From assembly GCA_003223025.1 (NCBI GenBank), contig QHXR01000001.1, positions 756,248-820,247 of the forward strand: a DNA stretch of 64,000 nt. Direction: 5' to 3'. Each line of letters opens with the position of its first letter. The stretch's first letter is position 1. The translations under genes and the position numbers were made by a program. Below, piece by piece: positions 1-7,685 of this stretch. Source of the DNA: Acidobacteriota bacterium. GTDB lineage: Bacteria; Acidobacteriota; Blastocatellia; Pyrinomonadales; Pyrinomonadaceae. The notes beneath the pieces were generated by a model. It was not told the origin of the DNA. It saw only the letters and a program-made list of their open reading frames with translations, and did not search any database.

Positions 1-4
1 GTTG

Positions 5-2269
5 TTAAGGTATCTCGATCGCGAAGGCGGCCGTGTCTTGGGCATTGCCGACGACCGTTACCTCTCCATCGAAAGTCTTCGCCCCGATGTTCAGAAACAC
101 CGTGAATGCGCATTTCTTTCGAGTCGGATCGAGATCCGTCCGCAGCATCTGTGCGAATGTGTTCGTCGGGCTGTTTCCCGGTCCCGCCGGCGGCTTGCCG
201 ACATTCGAACTGCTCGACGGAAGCAAGTAACCGGTGGATCCGGCGACCGAACCGAGACCGCGCTTCCACCAGATCGTGTGACTGTGCTGGAACATCTCGT
301 TCGGATGATATGCACGATATCCGATGCCGAAAGTCGATCCCGGAGTACCGCCAAGGAACAGACATTCGGAATTGAAAATTCCGCCATCCTTGTTTAGCTG
401 AACGATCGTCGCGGTCAGAGCGCGATTATCCCACCAGAGCATGTGCGTCAAAGCTCCGAACGGGACGTTCGCCGTCGGACCGAGATCCTGATAACGACGA
501 CGGTACGTGAACGGTGCCGTGCCCTCGGTTCCGGGCAAGCCGGTCGCGGGTGTGCCATTGGGTCGCAGACGTCGTCCGGTGTCGTCGAACACTTCGACCG
601 TCAACAGATGACGTTTGTCCGGATCGCTCCATCTCGCGTCGTTCGTATTCAGGTAGCCGTGATACTGGCCTGCATTCCAGTCGCCGCCGTTCGGAGCCGG
701 TCCCTGGTCGTACGGGATCAGGAACAGATTGTCTTCGGTTCCGATCGTGAACGGTCCGAGCGCGACCGGCACGATGTCCGCACCGCCCATGCCGTCAGCT
801 ACCGACTTCTCCCACGAAATTCCATCCGAGAGATAGTTTCGATCACCGGCCGGAGCCGGACCGACCGGGTGTCCGCTCGCGTCGGCTTCGGTGACACTGA
901 TCCGGTAGTACTTCGCACCAAGCAGGCGCATGTCTTCGCTGAATTTGTAATTCAGTTTGAGCGTCCCGCCCCAGTTGCGATTCAAGTATGTACCGACGGC
1001 CGCCGCTGCAGACGGCGCGGGGAATGCGAGACCGTCGTTGTACGCCGGAGCCGAGACGCGATCCCATCCGGTTGCATTTGGAGTTTTCAGATTCCAACTC
1101 TCCGTATCACCGATCAGATCGAGATACACGTACGCACCGCTGCCTGGCTCGCCGTTGTCACGACACGCGAACGCAAAGCGGGAGTATGACGTGAGCGTCG
1201 GTTCGTCGTCGTAATCGAACCAGATGTTCGCCGCGACGCCGTTGTAGATCGTGAAGTTAAAAAATCCGAGGCGCTGTTTCACGACGTATGCATATTCGTC
1301 GTGGCATCGTCCGATCACCGGGCGAAACTGTTCGAACCAGCAGATGTTGAATCTGCCATCCGGATTGATATTTCCCTGGGCCACTTTAACCGGAGCGCTG
1401 CAGGTGCGGCGACAGAGCAGATACGGTCGCGCGTTAATGTACGTCGCCAGCTCCGACTTTGAGATCCGCTTGATCGCGTCCAGATCGTGACGCGCGTTTA
1501 CTGTGAGCTCGTCGAGCGATCCGTCTTTGAAGAACAGGTTCTCGATCGGCGACGGATCGGGAGGATTGGGATCCGTGGGAATCGGGAAGTCGTCCGGGAA
1601 TCGACGGACGATATCCTCGAGCTCGAGTACTAGTTCGGGAAGGCGAATGTCATCGAGGATCCACGGACGGCAGCAGCACCGGCGGCGGTAGACTTCGACA
1701 ATGCCGTTACAGACGACCTCGCATCGAAACGGATAAAACAGGATCTCAGAGATCGAAGTCGCGATCCCGGGGCGAACCTGTTGGGCCGCAAAGTTCTTGA
1801 GCGAAACTGTAGTCGCCGATGCTTCCAGGCGGGGGAAGTCCACCTTCGGGGTGGCGGCGACCCTGACGAGATCGTAGTACCACCACGGGCGGCGACGACA
1901 CAATCGCGTCCGTCCGCTCACGCACCTGATGTAGTAAAACCATTTTTCCCACAAGCGTCGGGAAATGTTGATCGGTCCGGACGCCGCAAGTCTTAGAAAA
2001 TCGGCCGGCCGATATTTCAGAACATCCTGCGCGGCTGCGGCATCTTCACGTTCCGTTTTTGGGCCGACCGTTATCCGGTGAGCGGCGTTGATCACCTTCT
2101 CCGGCATATCGAATCCGCCTTGATCATCGACCTCGGCAACTTGCAGCGTCTTCCGATCTTTGTCCGTCGCGGTGACTACGATCTTTGGTCGTTCGTCCTC
2201 CGGTTTTATTCCGGCAAGGGTCACGCTGTAACGATATTTGCCGTCCGATGTTTTCTTATTCTCTGCCAT
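5..2269 (-). CDS. Unassigned large Cys/Trp-rich protein, 754 aa
   Basis: No function is assigned. The ATG at 2269 is preceded by an AAAGGAG ribosome-binding site; an in-frame extension further upstream lacks one. No signal peptide is visible, although the protein is beta-rich and secretion-like in composition. The first 80 residues resemble a small transthyretin/carboxypeptidase-regulatory-like beta domain (VEVDDQGGFDMPEKV). Residues about 120-340 contain unusual Cys/Arg/Trp clusters (RTRLCRRRPWWYY, YRRRCCCRPW, LLCRRTCSAPVKV, NPDGRFNICWFE). These are spaced as if one beta module were repeated. The C-terminal half is Gly/Pro/Asn-rich with a YHPNEMFQHSHTIWW segment and ends AFAIEIP. I recall similar domain layouts in large uncharacterised proteins of soil bacteria, but cannot name a family. 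It follows sucC on the same strand after a gap of about 240 bases that holds a possible terminator. Confidence 0.75.
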   Translation of the reverse strand: MAENKKTSDGKYRYSVTLAGIKPEDERPKIVVTATDKDRKTLQVAEVDDQGGFDMPEKVINAAHRITVGPKTEREDAAAAQDVLKYRPADFLRLAASGPINISRRLWEKWFYYIRCVSGRTRLCRRRPWWYYDLVRVAATPKVDFPRLEASATTVSLKNFAAQQVRPGIATSISEILFYPFRCEVVCNGIVEVYRRRCCCRPWILDDIRLPELVLELEDIVRRFPDDFPIPTDPNPPDPSPIENLFFKDGSLDELTVNARHDLDAIKRISKSELATYINARPYLLCRRTCSAPVKVAQGNINPDGRFNICWFEQFRPVIGRCHDEYAYVVKQRLGFFNFTIYNGVAANIWFDYDDEPTLTSYSRFAFACRDNGEPGSGAYVYLDLIGDTESWNLKTPNATGWDRVSAPAYNDGLAFPAPSAAAAVGTYLNRNWGGTLKLNYKFSEDMRLLGAKYYRISVTEADASGHPVGPAPAGDRNYLSDGISWEKSVADGMGGADIVPVALGPFTIGTEDNLFLIPYDQGPAPNGGDWNAGQYHGYLNTNDARWSDPDKRHLLTVEVFDDTGRRLRPNGTPATGLPGTEGTAPFTYRRRYQDLGPTANVPFGALTHMLWWDNRALTATIVQLNKDGGIFNSECLFLGGTPGSTFGIGYRAYHPNEMFQHSHTIWWKRGLGSVAGSTGYLLPSSSSNVGKPPAGPGNSPTNTFAQMLRTDLDPTRKKCAFTVFLNIGAKTFDGEVTVVGNAQDTAAFAIEIP

Positions 2270-2450
2270 GGTAGGAAGTCTCCTTTGACCCTTGGGGGGT
2301 CGGTCTAAGAGCTCGCAGGGGAAGGCGCGCCTGATGTACTGCGGGGGCACAGGCGTGGAAAAACAAATGCTTTTTCGATTCTTTGACGAGACTCGAAACT
2401 TGATTTGCGAAGAATTACGAGTTGATAGAAAAACCCTGAGCAAAATGCGA

Positions 2451-2476
2451 AAGGACGCCGGATCAACGGCGCCCTT
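2451..2476 (-). terminator. Possible sucC terminator hairpin
   Basis: A ten-base stem (AAGGACGCCG / CGGCGCCCTT, one mismatch) with a six-base loop lies 32 bases past the sucC stop. On the minus strand it is followed by a T-rich stretch. It separates sucC from the downstream unassigned gene. Confidence 0.45.
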
Positions 2477-2507
2477 CCACTCGAATTTTCAGTTGTTCAG
2501 ACTGGAA

Positions 2508-3677
2508 TTAGAATTCCGCGTTTGCCGCCGATACTACTTTCTCGGCCGCGTCGTTCATTGTCGTCGCCGGGATGATTCCGATCCCCGACTCGTTCAGCAC
2601 GCGACGTCCTTCTTCGACATTCGTTCCCTCGAGACGAGCAACGATCGGGATCGAGACTCCGAGATTCTTTGCGGCAGCGACGACGCCATTCGCGACCATG
2701 TCGCAACGAACGATCCCACCGAAAATATTTATGAGCACTGCTCTCACGTTATCGTCGGCGAGGAGGATCTTGAACGCCTGCTCGACGCGCTCTTGCGACG
2801 CACCTCCGCCGACATCGAGAAAGTTCGCAGGCTCACCGCCGGCAAGCTTGATGATGTCCATCGTCGCCATCGCGAGTCCGGCTCCGTTGACCATGCATCC
2901 GATGTTGCCGTCGAGCTTGATGTAATTGAGATCGAACTTCGACGCTTCGATCTCGAGCGGCTCTTCTTCGCTTAGATCGCGAAGGTCGGCGTAGTCCTTG
3001 TGACGAAACATCGCGTTGTCGTCGAAAGTAACTTTTGCGTCGAGTGCGATCAGGCGATTATCTTTTGTCAGCAGGAACGGATTGATCTCGACAAGCGACG
3101 CATCCATCTTCTCGTATGCGTCGTAGAGCGAAAGCATAAACTTCGCCGCCTGGTTGATGAGATCGTTCGGGATTCCGAGACCGAACGCGAGCTTGCGGGC
3201 TTGAAAACCGCGAAGCCCGACCGACGGATCGATCGTCTCTTTCAGGATAAGCTCGGGCGTTTCTTCGGCGACTTTCTCGATATCCATTCCGCCGGCCGAC
3301 GATGCCATGAAAACGTTGCGACCGGTCACGCGGTCGAGTGTGATGCCGAGATAAAATTCACGATCGATCGGCAGGCCTTCTTCGATGAGAAGCGTTTTCA
3401 CCTCGCGGCCTTCGGGTCCGGTCTGATGCGTAACCAAAAGCATGCCCAGGATCTCGGAGGCGATCCGCTTAGCTTCTTCCGGAGATTTGGCAAGCTTGAC
3501 GCCGCCGCCTTTCCCGCGGCCACCGGCGTGGATCTGCGCTTTGACTACGACGACATCGGTACCCAATTCTCTCGCAGCCGCTTCGGCTTCTTCGGGTGTG
3601 CGGGCAACGATGCCGCGCGGAACCGGAACGCCATATTCCTTGAGCAGAGCCTTGCCTTGGTATTCGTGAATTTTCAT
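2508..3677 (-). CDS. sucC: Succinyl-CoA ligase (ADP-forming) beta subunit
   Basis: Beta subunit of succinyl-CoA synthetase, which makes ATP or GTP from succinyl-CoA in the citric acid cycle. It is full length at 389 residues and starts with the family N-terminus [20 protein letters not shown]. An ATP-grasp domain occupies roughly residues 2-230, with the Gly-rich [12 protein letters not shown] segment near residue 55. The C-terminal CoA-ligase domain carries [10 protein letters not shown] near residue 320. The alpha subunit gene sucD, normally next to it, is absent here: the upstream neighbour is pepA and the downstream neighbour is an unassigned gene. The enzyme must therefore pair with a SucD encoded elsewhere. 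No strong Shine-Dalgarno sequence precedes the start. Confidence 0.97.
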   Translation of the reverse strand: MKIHEYQGKALLKEYGVPVPRGIVARTPEEAEAAARELGTDVVVVKAQIHAGGRGKGGGVKLAKSPEEAKRIASEILGMLLVTHQTGPEGREVKTLLIEEGLPIDREFYLGITLDRVTGRNVFMASSAGGMDIEKVAEETPELILKETIDPSVGLRGFQARKLAFGLGIPNDLINQAAKFMLSLYDAYEKMDASLVEINPFLLTKDNRLIALDAKVTFDDNAMFRHKDYADLRDLSEEEPLEIEASKFDLNYIKLDGNIGCMVNGAGLAMATMDIIKLAGGEPANFLDVGGGASQERVEQAFKILLADDNVRAVLINIFGGIVRCDMVANGVVAAAKNLGVSIPIVARLEGTNVEEGRRVLNESGIGIIPATTMNDAAEKVVSAANAEF

Positions 3678-3716
3678 AAGTTTAAGGTGAAATTTTAGCC
3701 TGCGGTGTGAGCAAAG

Positions 3717-3746
3717 GCAAAAGGTGCCGCGAACGGCACCTTTTGC
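3717..3746 (-). terminator. Strong 13-bp hairpin after pepA
   Basis: A perfect 13-base-pair stem (GCAAAAGGTGCCG and its complement) closed by a four-base loop sits between the pepA stop and the sucC start. It is the likely pepA terminator, or a processing/attenuation hairpin between the two genes. Confidence 0.75.
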
Positions 3747-3770
3747 AAAGACGTAGGCGAGCGAGTCCTG

Positions 3771-5270
3771 CTACTGAGACTTCTCGACCAGCTTGATCAA
3801 TGTGCGGACCGCGACTGCGGTCGGGCCTTTTGACTGATGAGGACGAACCGAATCGTTCCAAGCAGTGCCGGCGATATCGAGGTGAGCCCATTTGGCTTTA
3901 TCGATGAACTCCTGGATGAACACTGCACCCATGATCGTCCCGGCTTTCCCGCGAGGTCCGATGTTTTTGATATCGGCAATGTCGGACTTGATCTGCTTGC
4001 TATATTCCTTGCTCACCGGAAGCTGCCAGAAATTCTCGCCGGCTTCTTTGCCAAGTGAAATTATCTGATCAACGAATGCCTGATCGTTACCCATGATGCC
4101 GGTGTTCTGATCTCCGAGTGCGATGATCACCGCTCCTGTAAGCGTCGCCATATCGACGATACGTGTCGCGCCTTGCTGCTCGGCATATGCGACGGCGTCG
4201 GCGAGAATGAGACGTCCTTCCGCGTCGGTGTTTAGTATCTCGACAGTCTTACCGTTCATCGCGGTGACGACATCGCTCGGTCGGCTGGCTTTCCCGTCGG
4301 GCATGTTCTCGACCGCGGCGACGACACCGATAACGGGAACCGTCGGTTTGAGAAGTGCGATGGCGCGCATCGTTCCGATAACGGTCGCTCCGCCGGACAT
4401 GTCGTACTTCATCGCTTCCATGCCTTCGGCCGGTTTGATCGAGATGCCGCCGGTATCAAACGTAATTCCTTTTCCGACTAATCCAAGCAGGTCGCCTTTC
4501 TTTCCGGTATTTCGCGCTGGAGTGTATCTCAGGACGATCATCTTCGCCGGCTGTTCGGATCCGGCCGAGACGCTAAGCAGGGAACCCATTCCCATCTTTC
4601 GCATCCGGGCTTCGTCGAGGATCTCGCATTTCAGACCGACCTCGCGTGCCATCTTCTGAGCACGATTCGCCATCTCGGTCGGAGTTAGAATATTTGGCGG
4701 CTCATTCGCGAGATCGCGGGTGAAGTTCATCGACTCGCCGATCGCCTGACCGCGCGCTAATCCGGACTTGATCTCGTTGCCTTTTGCACCTTCGGAATGA
4801 AATACAAATTTCGTAACGGCCTTGTCGTTCTTCTCTTTTGTTTTGTACTTATCAAGCTCGAACTGGCTAGTGATCGCGCCCTGCGCGGATTGCTGTGCAG
4901 CTTCGGTAACGCCAATGTCATTGCTTGATGAGAAAGCGATGCTGCGGGCATTCGCCTTACGCAGAGCACGCGTCGCGGTGCCTGCGGCGGCGGCTATATC
5001 GGACGCCTTTAATTCTTTTCGATCGCCGAGTCCGACCAACAAAAGTCGACTCGCTTTCAATTTCCCTTTCGGGGTGAGTCGAAGAAGAGCGGTCTCGCCC
5101 ACTTCGCCTTTGAACTCATCCGATTTGATCACCGCGGAGATCTGGCCGCCGGTAAGTTTGTCTAGGTCCTTTATCAGCCCCGATGAGGCCTTTTCGTTTT
5201 TGAAAAGCGTGACGGCGAGACCATCGACGCCGGCTTCCGTAAAATTACCCGAGATTCCCTGAAAATCCAT
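3771..5270 (-). CDS. pepA: Leucyl aminopeptidase, M17 family
   Basis: Cytosolic dinuclear-metal aminopeptidase that removes N-terminal residues from peptides. At 499 residues it has the normal two-domain M17 layout: a variable N-terminal domain to about residue 165 and a catalytic domain to the end. Active-site segments are clear: GKGITFDTGGISIKP (metal ligands and catalytic Lys), KYDMSGGATVIG, and the family signature NTDAEGRL in the second half. The ATG is preceded by AGAGG. It lies 60 bases downstream of smpB on the same strand and may be co-transcribed with it. A strong hairpin follows the stop codon. Confidence 0.97.
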   Translation of the reverse strand: MDFQGISGNFTEAGVDGLAVTLFKNEKASSGLIKDLDKLTGGQISAVIKSDEFKGEVGETALLRLTPKGKLKASRLLLVGLGDRKELKASDIAAAAGTATRALRKANARSIAFSSSNDIGVTEAAQQSAQGAITSQFELDKYKTKEKNDKAVTKFVFHSEGAKGNEIKSGLARGQAIGESMNFTRDLANEPPNILTPTEMANRAQKMAREVGLKCEILDEARMRKMGMGSLLSVSAGSEQPAKMIVLRYTPARNTGKKGDLLGLVGKGITFDTGGISIKPAEGMEAMKYDMSGGATVIGTMRAIALLKPTVPVIGVVAAVENMPDGKASRPSDVVTAMNGKTVEILNTDAEGRLILADAVAYAEQQGATRIVDMATLTGAVIIALGDQNTGIMGNDQAFVDQIISLGKEAGENFWQLPVSKEYSKQIKSDIADIKNIGPRGKAGTIMGAVFIQEFIDKAKWAHLDIAGTAWNDSVRPHQSKGPTAVAVRTLIKLVEKSQ

Positions 5271-5330
5271 TAAATACCTCTGTCCAAATTTCTGCTGAAT
5301 GCGCCTAAAAAGGGGTGTAATATCTATAAC

Positions 5331-5789
5331 TTATCTAAGGTTTTCTTTCAACTGTTGGCGGGTTTCTTTGTCGATAGTTTTCTTCATCTCAGTTTCGCGT
5401 TTGTCGAACAACTTCTTTCCTTTGGCGACACCGATCTCGAACTTGATCCGCCCACTTTTCCAGTAGATCGACGTCACGACCAACGTCAAGCCTTTTTGCG
5501 TCGTCTCTTTTTCCAGCTTTTCGATCTCCTTCCGATGAAGCAGGAGTTTACGAGTCCGCAGCGGTTCGTGGTTCTGTTTGTTACCGTGCGAATACGGCGA
5601 AATATGTGAGTTCAGAAGCCAGACCTCGCCGTCCTTTACCGTGACGTACGAGTCCTTAAGCTGGATCCGGCCTTCCATAATGCTCTTGACTTCGGTGCCT
5701 AAGAGCACGGCTCCGGCCTCGTACTTGTCCTCGATGTGATATTCGTGAAATGCCTGGCGATTGGTCAGGATCTCTTTGTCGATCGGCAT
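5331..5789 (-). CDS. smpB: SsrA-binding protein SmpB
   Basis: RNA-binding partner of tmRNA in trans-translation, which rescues stalled ribosomes. The 152-residue length is typical. N-terminal NRQAFHEYHIEDKYEAG and the GTEVKS segment match the family's OB-fold core. The basic C-terminal tail (KKTIDKETRQQLKENLR) is the part that enters the decoding centre. The ATG lies five bases from the edge of a long inverted repeat (5794-5927), and no Shine-Dalgarno sequence is evident. That repeat may therefore form a structured leader. Confidence 0.97.
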   Translation of the reverse strand: MPIDKEILTNRQAFHEYHIEDKYEAGAVLLGTEVKSIMEGRIQLKDSYVTVKDGEVWLLNSHISPYSHGNKQNHEPLRTRKLLLHRKEIEKLEKETTQKGLTLVVTSIYWKSGRIKFEIGVAKGKKLFDKRETEMKKTIDKETRQQLKENLR

Positions 5790-5793
5790 AAAT

Positions 5794-5927
5794 GTTCAGA
5801 GTGCGCGATTTGTCGCGTAGTTCACCGCGAGCTTTAGCTCGTCGTTCAGAGTTCGTGATTCGTGTTCGAGTCTCGACTACGAGCTAAAGCTCGCAGTGAA
5901 CTACGCGCTAAATCGCGCACTCTGAAC
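5794..5927. repeat. Long imperfect inverted repeat, arms about 49 bp
   Basis: Left arm 5794-5842 and right arm 5879-5927 are near-complementary. They are built from the words GCGCGATTT, GCGTAGTTCAC and GAGCTTTAGCTC. A degraded third copy (5930-5968) follows. The repeat fills the gap between smpB and the tRNA-Gln promoter and belongs to the word-built inverted repeats seen throughout the window. Confidence 0.8.
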
Positions 5928-5974
5928 TTAAATCGCGCTCTCTAAACCCTAAAGCTTGCACTCTCAACGCCTAT

Positions 5975-6004
5975 TTGACAACCCCGAGTTACGGCACGTA
6001 AATT
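5975..6004 (+). promoter_or_regulatory. Sigma-70-type promoter of tRNA-Gln
   Basis: TTGACA at 5975-5980 and TAAATT at 5999-6004 are separated by 18 bases. Transcription would begin near 6011, five bases before the mature tRNA. Confidence 0.6.
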
Positions 6005-6015
6005 AGTCGTATCGC

Positions 6016-6089
6016 TGGGAGATCGTCTAATGGTAGGACTGCAGTCTCTGGATCTGCCTATCGGGGTTCGAATCCCTGTCTCCCAGCCA
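6016..6089 (+). tRNA. tRNA-Gln (anticodon CTG)
   Basis: A 74-base cloverleaf. The acceptor stem TGGGAGA pairs with TCTCCCA. The D arm GTCTAATGGTAGGAC is the one typical of tRNA-Gln. The anticodon loop CTCTGGA gives anticodon CTG, reading CAG. The T arm contains GGTTCGAATCC. Discriminator G and an encoded CCA complete it. Confidence 0.95.
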
Positions 6090-6096
6090 ACAAATC

Positions 6097-6187
6097 AGAC
6101 AAGAGACAACAGACAAGAGACAGGAGACGGCGTTCGCGAACGGCACACGCCACTTGTCTCTTGTCTCCCGTCTCCTGTCTCTTGTCT
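6097..6187. repeat. Word-built inverted repeat after tRNA-Gln
   Basis: The left arm is made of AGACAAGAGACA-like words. The right arm (6151-6187) repeats the inverse TTGTCTCTTGTCTCC. The hairpin could terminate the tRNA transcript, and it ends eight bases before the thioesterase ATG. Confidence 0.8.
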
Positions 6188-6194
6188 AACGAAT

Positions 6195-6650
6195 ATGGAC
6201 GGCTGGCACGAGACTGAGATTCGAGTTCGATACGCCGAGACCGACAAGATGGGAATAGTTCATCATTCGAACTATCTCATCTGGTTCGAAGCCGGACGCA
6301 GCGATCTGTGTCGAGCCCGCGGTTTTTCTTATAAGGAAATGGAAGAGCGCGATAACGCTCTGATGGTCGTCGCCGAATCTTACGTACGTTACAAATCACC
6401 CGCCTTTTACGAAGATGTTTTGACAGTTCGGACGCAGGTCGCAGAGGTCCGCAGCAGGTCGATCCGTTTTATCTACGAGATCGTCAGAGATTCCGATGAG
6501 ACGCTGCTGGCCGAGGGCGAGACGCTGCATCTGGTGACGGACGAGAACAAGAAGGTCAAATTGATCCCCGAACATTACAAAGAACAGTTGCTGGTCGATA
6601 CGACGGACGAGGGATCCGAGGCGTTTCCCGCTAACCAGGCTCCGCACTAA
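6195..6650 (+). CDS. Acyl-CoA thioesterase, YbgC/4-hydroxybenzoyl-CoA thioesterase type
   Basis: A 151-residue single hot-dog-fold enzyme that hydrolyses acyl-CoA thioesters in the cytosol. The signature YAETDKMGIVHHSNYLIWFE begins near residue 12 and contains the catalytic Asp of the YbgC group. This is followed by the helix GRSDLCRARGFSYKEME. The ATG at 6195 places the family N-terminus directly after it; in-frame codons further upstream come from the tRNA and the repeat and are not protein-like. Homologues often work beside the Tol-Pal system, but no tol gene is nearby. The physiological substrate cannot be read from the sequence. Confidence 0.88.
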   Translation: MDGWHETEIRVRYAETDKMGIVHHSNYLIWFEAGRSDLCRARGFSYKEMEERDNALMVVAESYVRYKSPAFYEDVLTVRTQVAEVRSRSIRFIYEIVRDSDETLLAEGETLHLVTDENKKVKLIPEHYKEQLLVDTTDEGSEAFPANQAPH

Positions 6651-6673
6651 CTTTCCTTACTTATTCTTTCCTT

Positions 6674-6847
6674 ATGCCCGGAACTGAGCGAGCAGAGATC
6701 TACTTCATCGGTGCGATGATGGTGCTGATACTCATACTGAGTTTCGCCGCCGTCTTTTTTTTCATCCGACAGTACAAGAAAGAGATGAGCGATAAAAAAG
6801 CTCGAGCCGAGAAGAAAGCCGCGGAGAAAAACGGAGCCGACTTGTAA
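6674..6847 (+). CDS. Small single-pass membrane protein, 57 aa
   Basis: A short gene between the thioesterase and the isochorismatase-like gene. Its stop overlaps the next start in TAATG, a typical translationally coupled arrangement. The protein has a short N-terminus, one hydrophobic helix at about residues 9-31 (YFIGAMMVLILILSFAAVFF), and a charged Lys/Ala/Glu-rich tail (KKARAEKKAAEKNG). It resembles small membrane anchors such as CcoQ-like peptides in shape only. Function is unknown. Confidence 0.7.
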   Translation: MPGTERAEIYFIGAMMVLILILSFAAVFFFIRQYKKEMSDKKARAEKKAAEKNGADL

Positions 6848-7404
6848 TGCCGCATAGGAACATCCTCGACAGCTCACAAACGGGACTGCTCGTCATCGAT
6901 GTTCAGGAAGCTTTCCGCAATGTGATTTCTGATTTTGAAACTCTTGCGAAACGCGCGGCCGTCGTGATCCAGGGATTTCAAGTTCTCGAGCGTCCGATCT
7001 TTGTAACTGAGCAATATCCTAAAGGACTCGGCCGAACCGCAAGCGAGATCCGCGACGTTCTTCCACCCGATTTCGACTACGTCGAGAAAACTGCATTCAG
7101 TTCGTGCGGTGCGCAAGCTCTGACAGATCGATTCCGCTCGTCGGGTGTTTCTCAGATCGTGATTTGCGGACTCGAGACTCATGTCTGCGTGAATCAAACC
7201 GCACACGATCTTCTACACCTGGGATTTGAAGTTCATCTTCTAACCGATTGCGTCGCTTCGCGTTTCGAATCCGACAAACGAGCCGGCCTTTCGAAAATGT
7301 TTGCAAGCGGCGTGATTCCTGCTTCTGTGGAGATGTCGTTATTCGAGCTTATGCGCGATGCGAAGCACGAAAAGTTTAAGGAAGTGCAGATGTTGGTGAA
7401 GTAA
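6847..7404 (+). CDS. Isochorismatase-family hydrolase (nicotinamidase-related)
   Basis: A 185-residue cysteine hydrolase of the isochorismatase fold. The catalytic triad can be read directly: Asp in LLVIDVQEAF near residue 17, Lys in VEKTAFSSC near residue 80, and Cys in GLETHVCVNQTAHDLL near residue 117. A cis-peptide segment precedes the Cys, as in the family. Lack of a clear nicotinamidase metal site (DxHxxxH) argues against a PncA and for the YcaC-like branch of unknown substrate. The start overlaps the stop of the small membrane protein by one base, so the two are probably one operon. Confidence 0.85.
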   Translation: MPHRNILDSSQTGLLVIDVQEAFRNVISDFETLAKRAAVVIQGFQVLERPIFVTEQYPKGLGRTASEIRDVLPPDFDYVEKTAFSSCGAQALTDRFRSSGVSQIVICGLETHVCVNQTAHDLLHLGFEVHLLTDCVASRFESDKRAGLSKMFASGVIPASVEMSLFELMRDAKHEKFKEVQMLVK

Positions 7405-7419
7405 TCGTCAATTTGTTTT

Positions 7420-7615
7420 CGCTCCCGTTAGGAGCGAGATATTTGTAGACCGAGACGAGAGAGAAATTCTCGCCCCAGCGGAGCGAAACCGGACATTCCT
7501 ACCTAAGGAGATGGACGCGTTAGAAATTCGAGTCTTACAAACATGTCGCTCCTAACGGAGCGAGATTCGTTTTCTTTCTCGCGTCTACATATATGTCGCT
7601 CCTAACGGACGAAAT
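7420..7615. repeat. Three copies of a 20-bp near-palindrome
   Basis: Copies of a sequence like CGCTCCTAACGGAGCGA occur at 7420-7439 (inverted), 7544-7565 and 7594-7609. The gap between the hydrolase and pcrA is otherwise non-coding. Confidence 0.7.
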
Positions 7616-7636
7616 CGCAGTCGATTCGTGCATCTT

Positions 7637-7665
7637 TTGACGCACCTCGCTCGAAGCCTTACCAT
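7637..7665 (+). promoter_or_regulatory. Possible pcrA promoter
   Basis: TTGACG at 7637-7642 and TACCAT at 7660-7665, spaced by 17 bases, lie 21 bases before the ATG. The transcript leader would be very short. Confidence 0.35.
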
Positions 7666-7685
7666 TGATACTTCACAGAAGTTCA

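Noticed and set aside
6030-6194. N-terminal extension of the thioesterase frame through the tRNA
   Set aside because: The extra codons come from tRNA-Gln and a word repeat; the family N-terminus begins at 6195.
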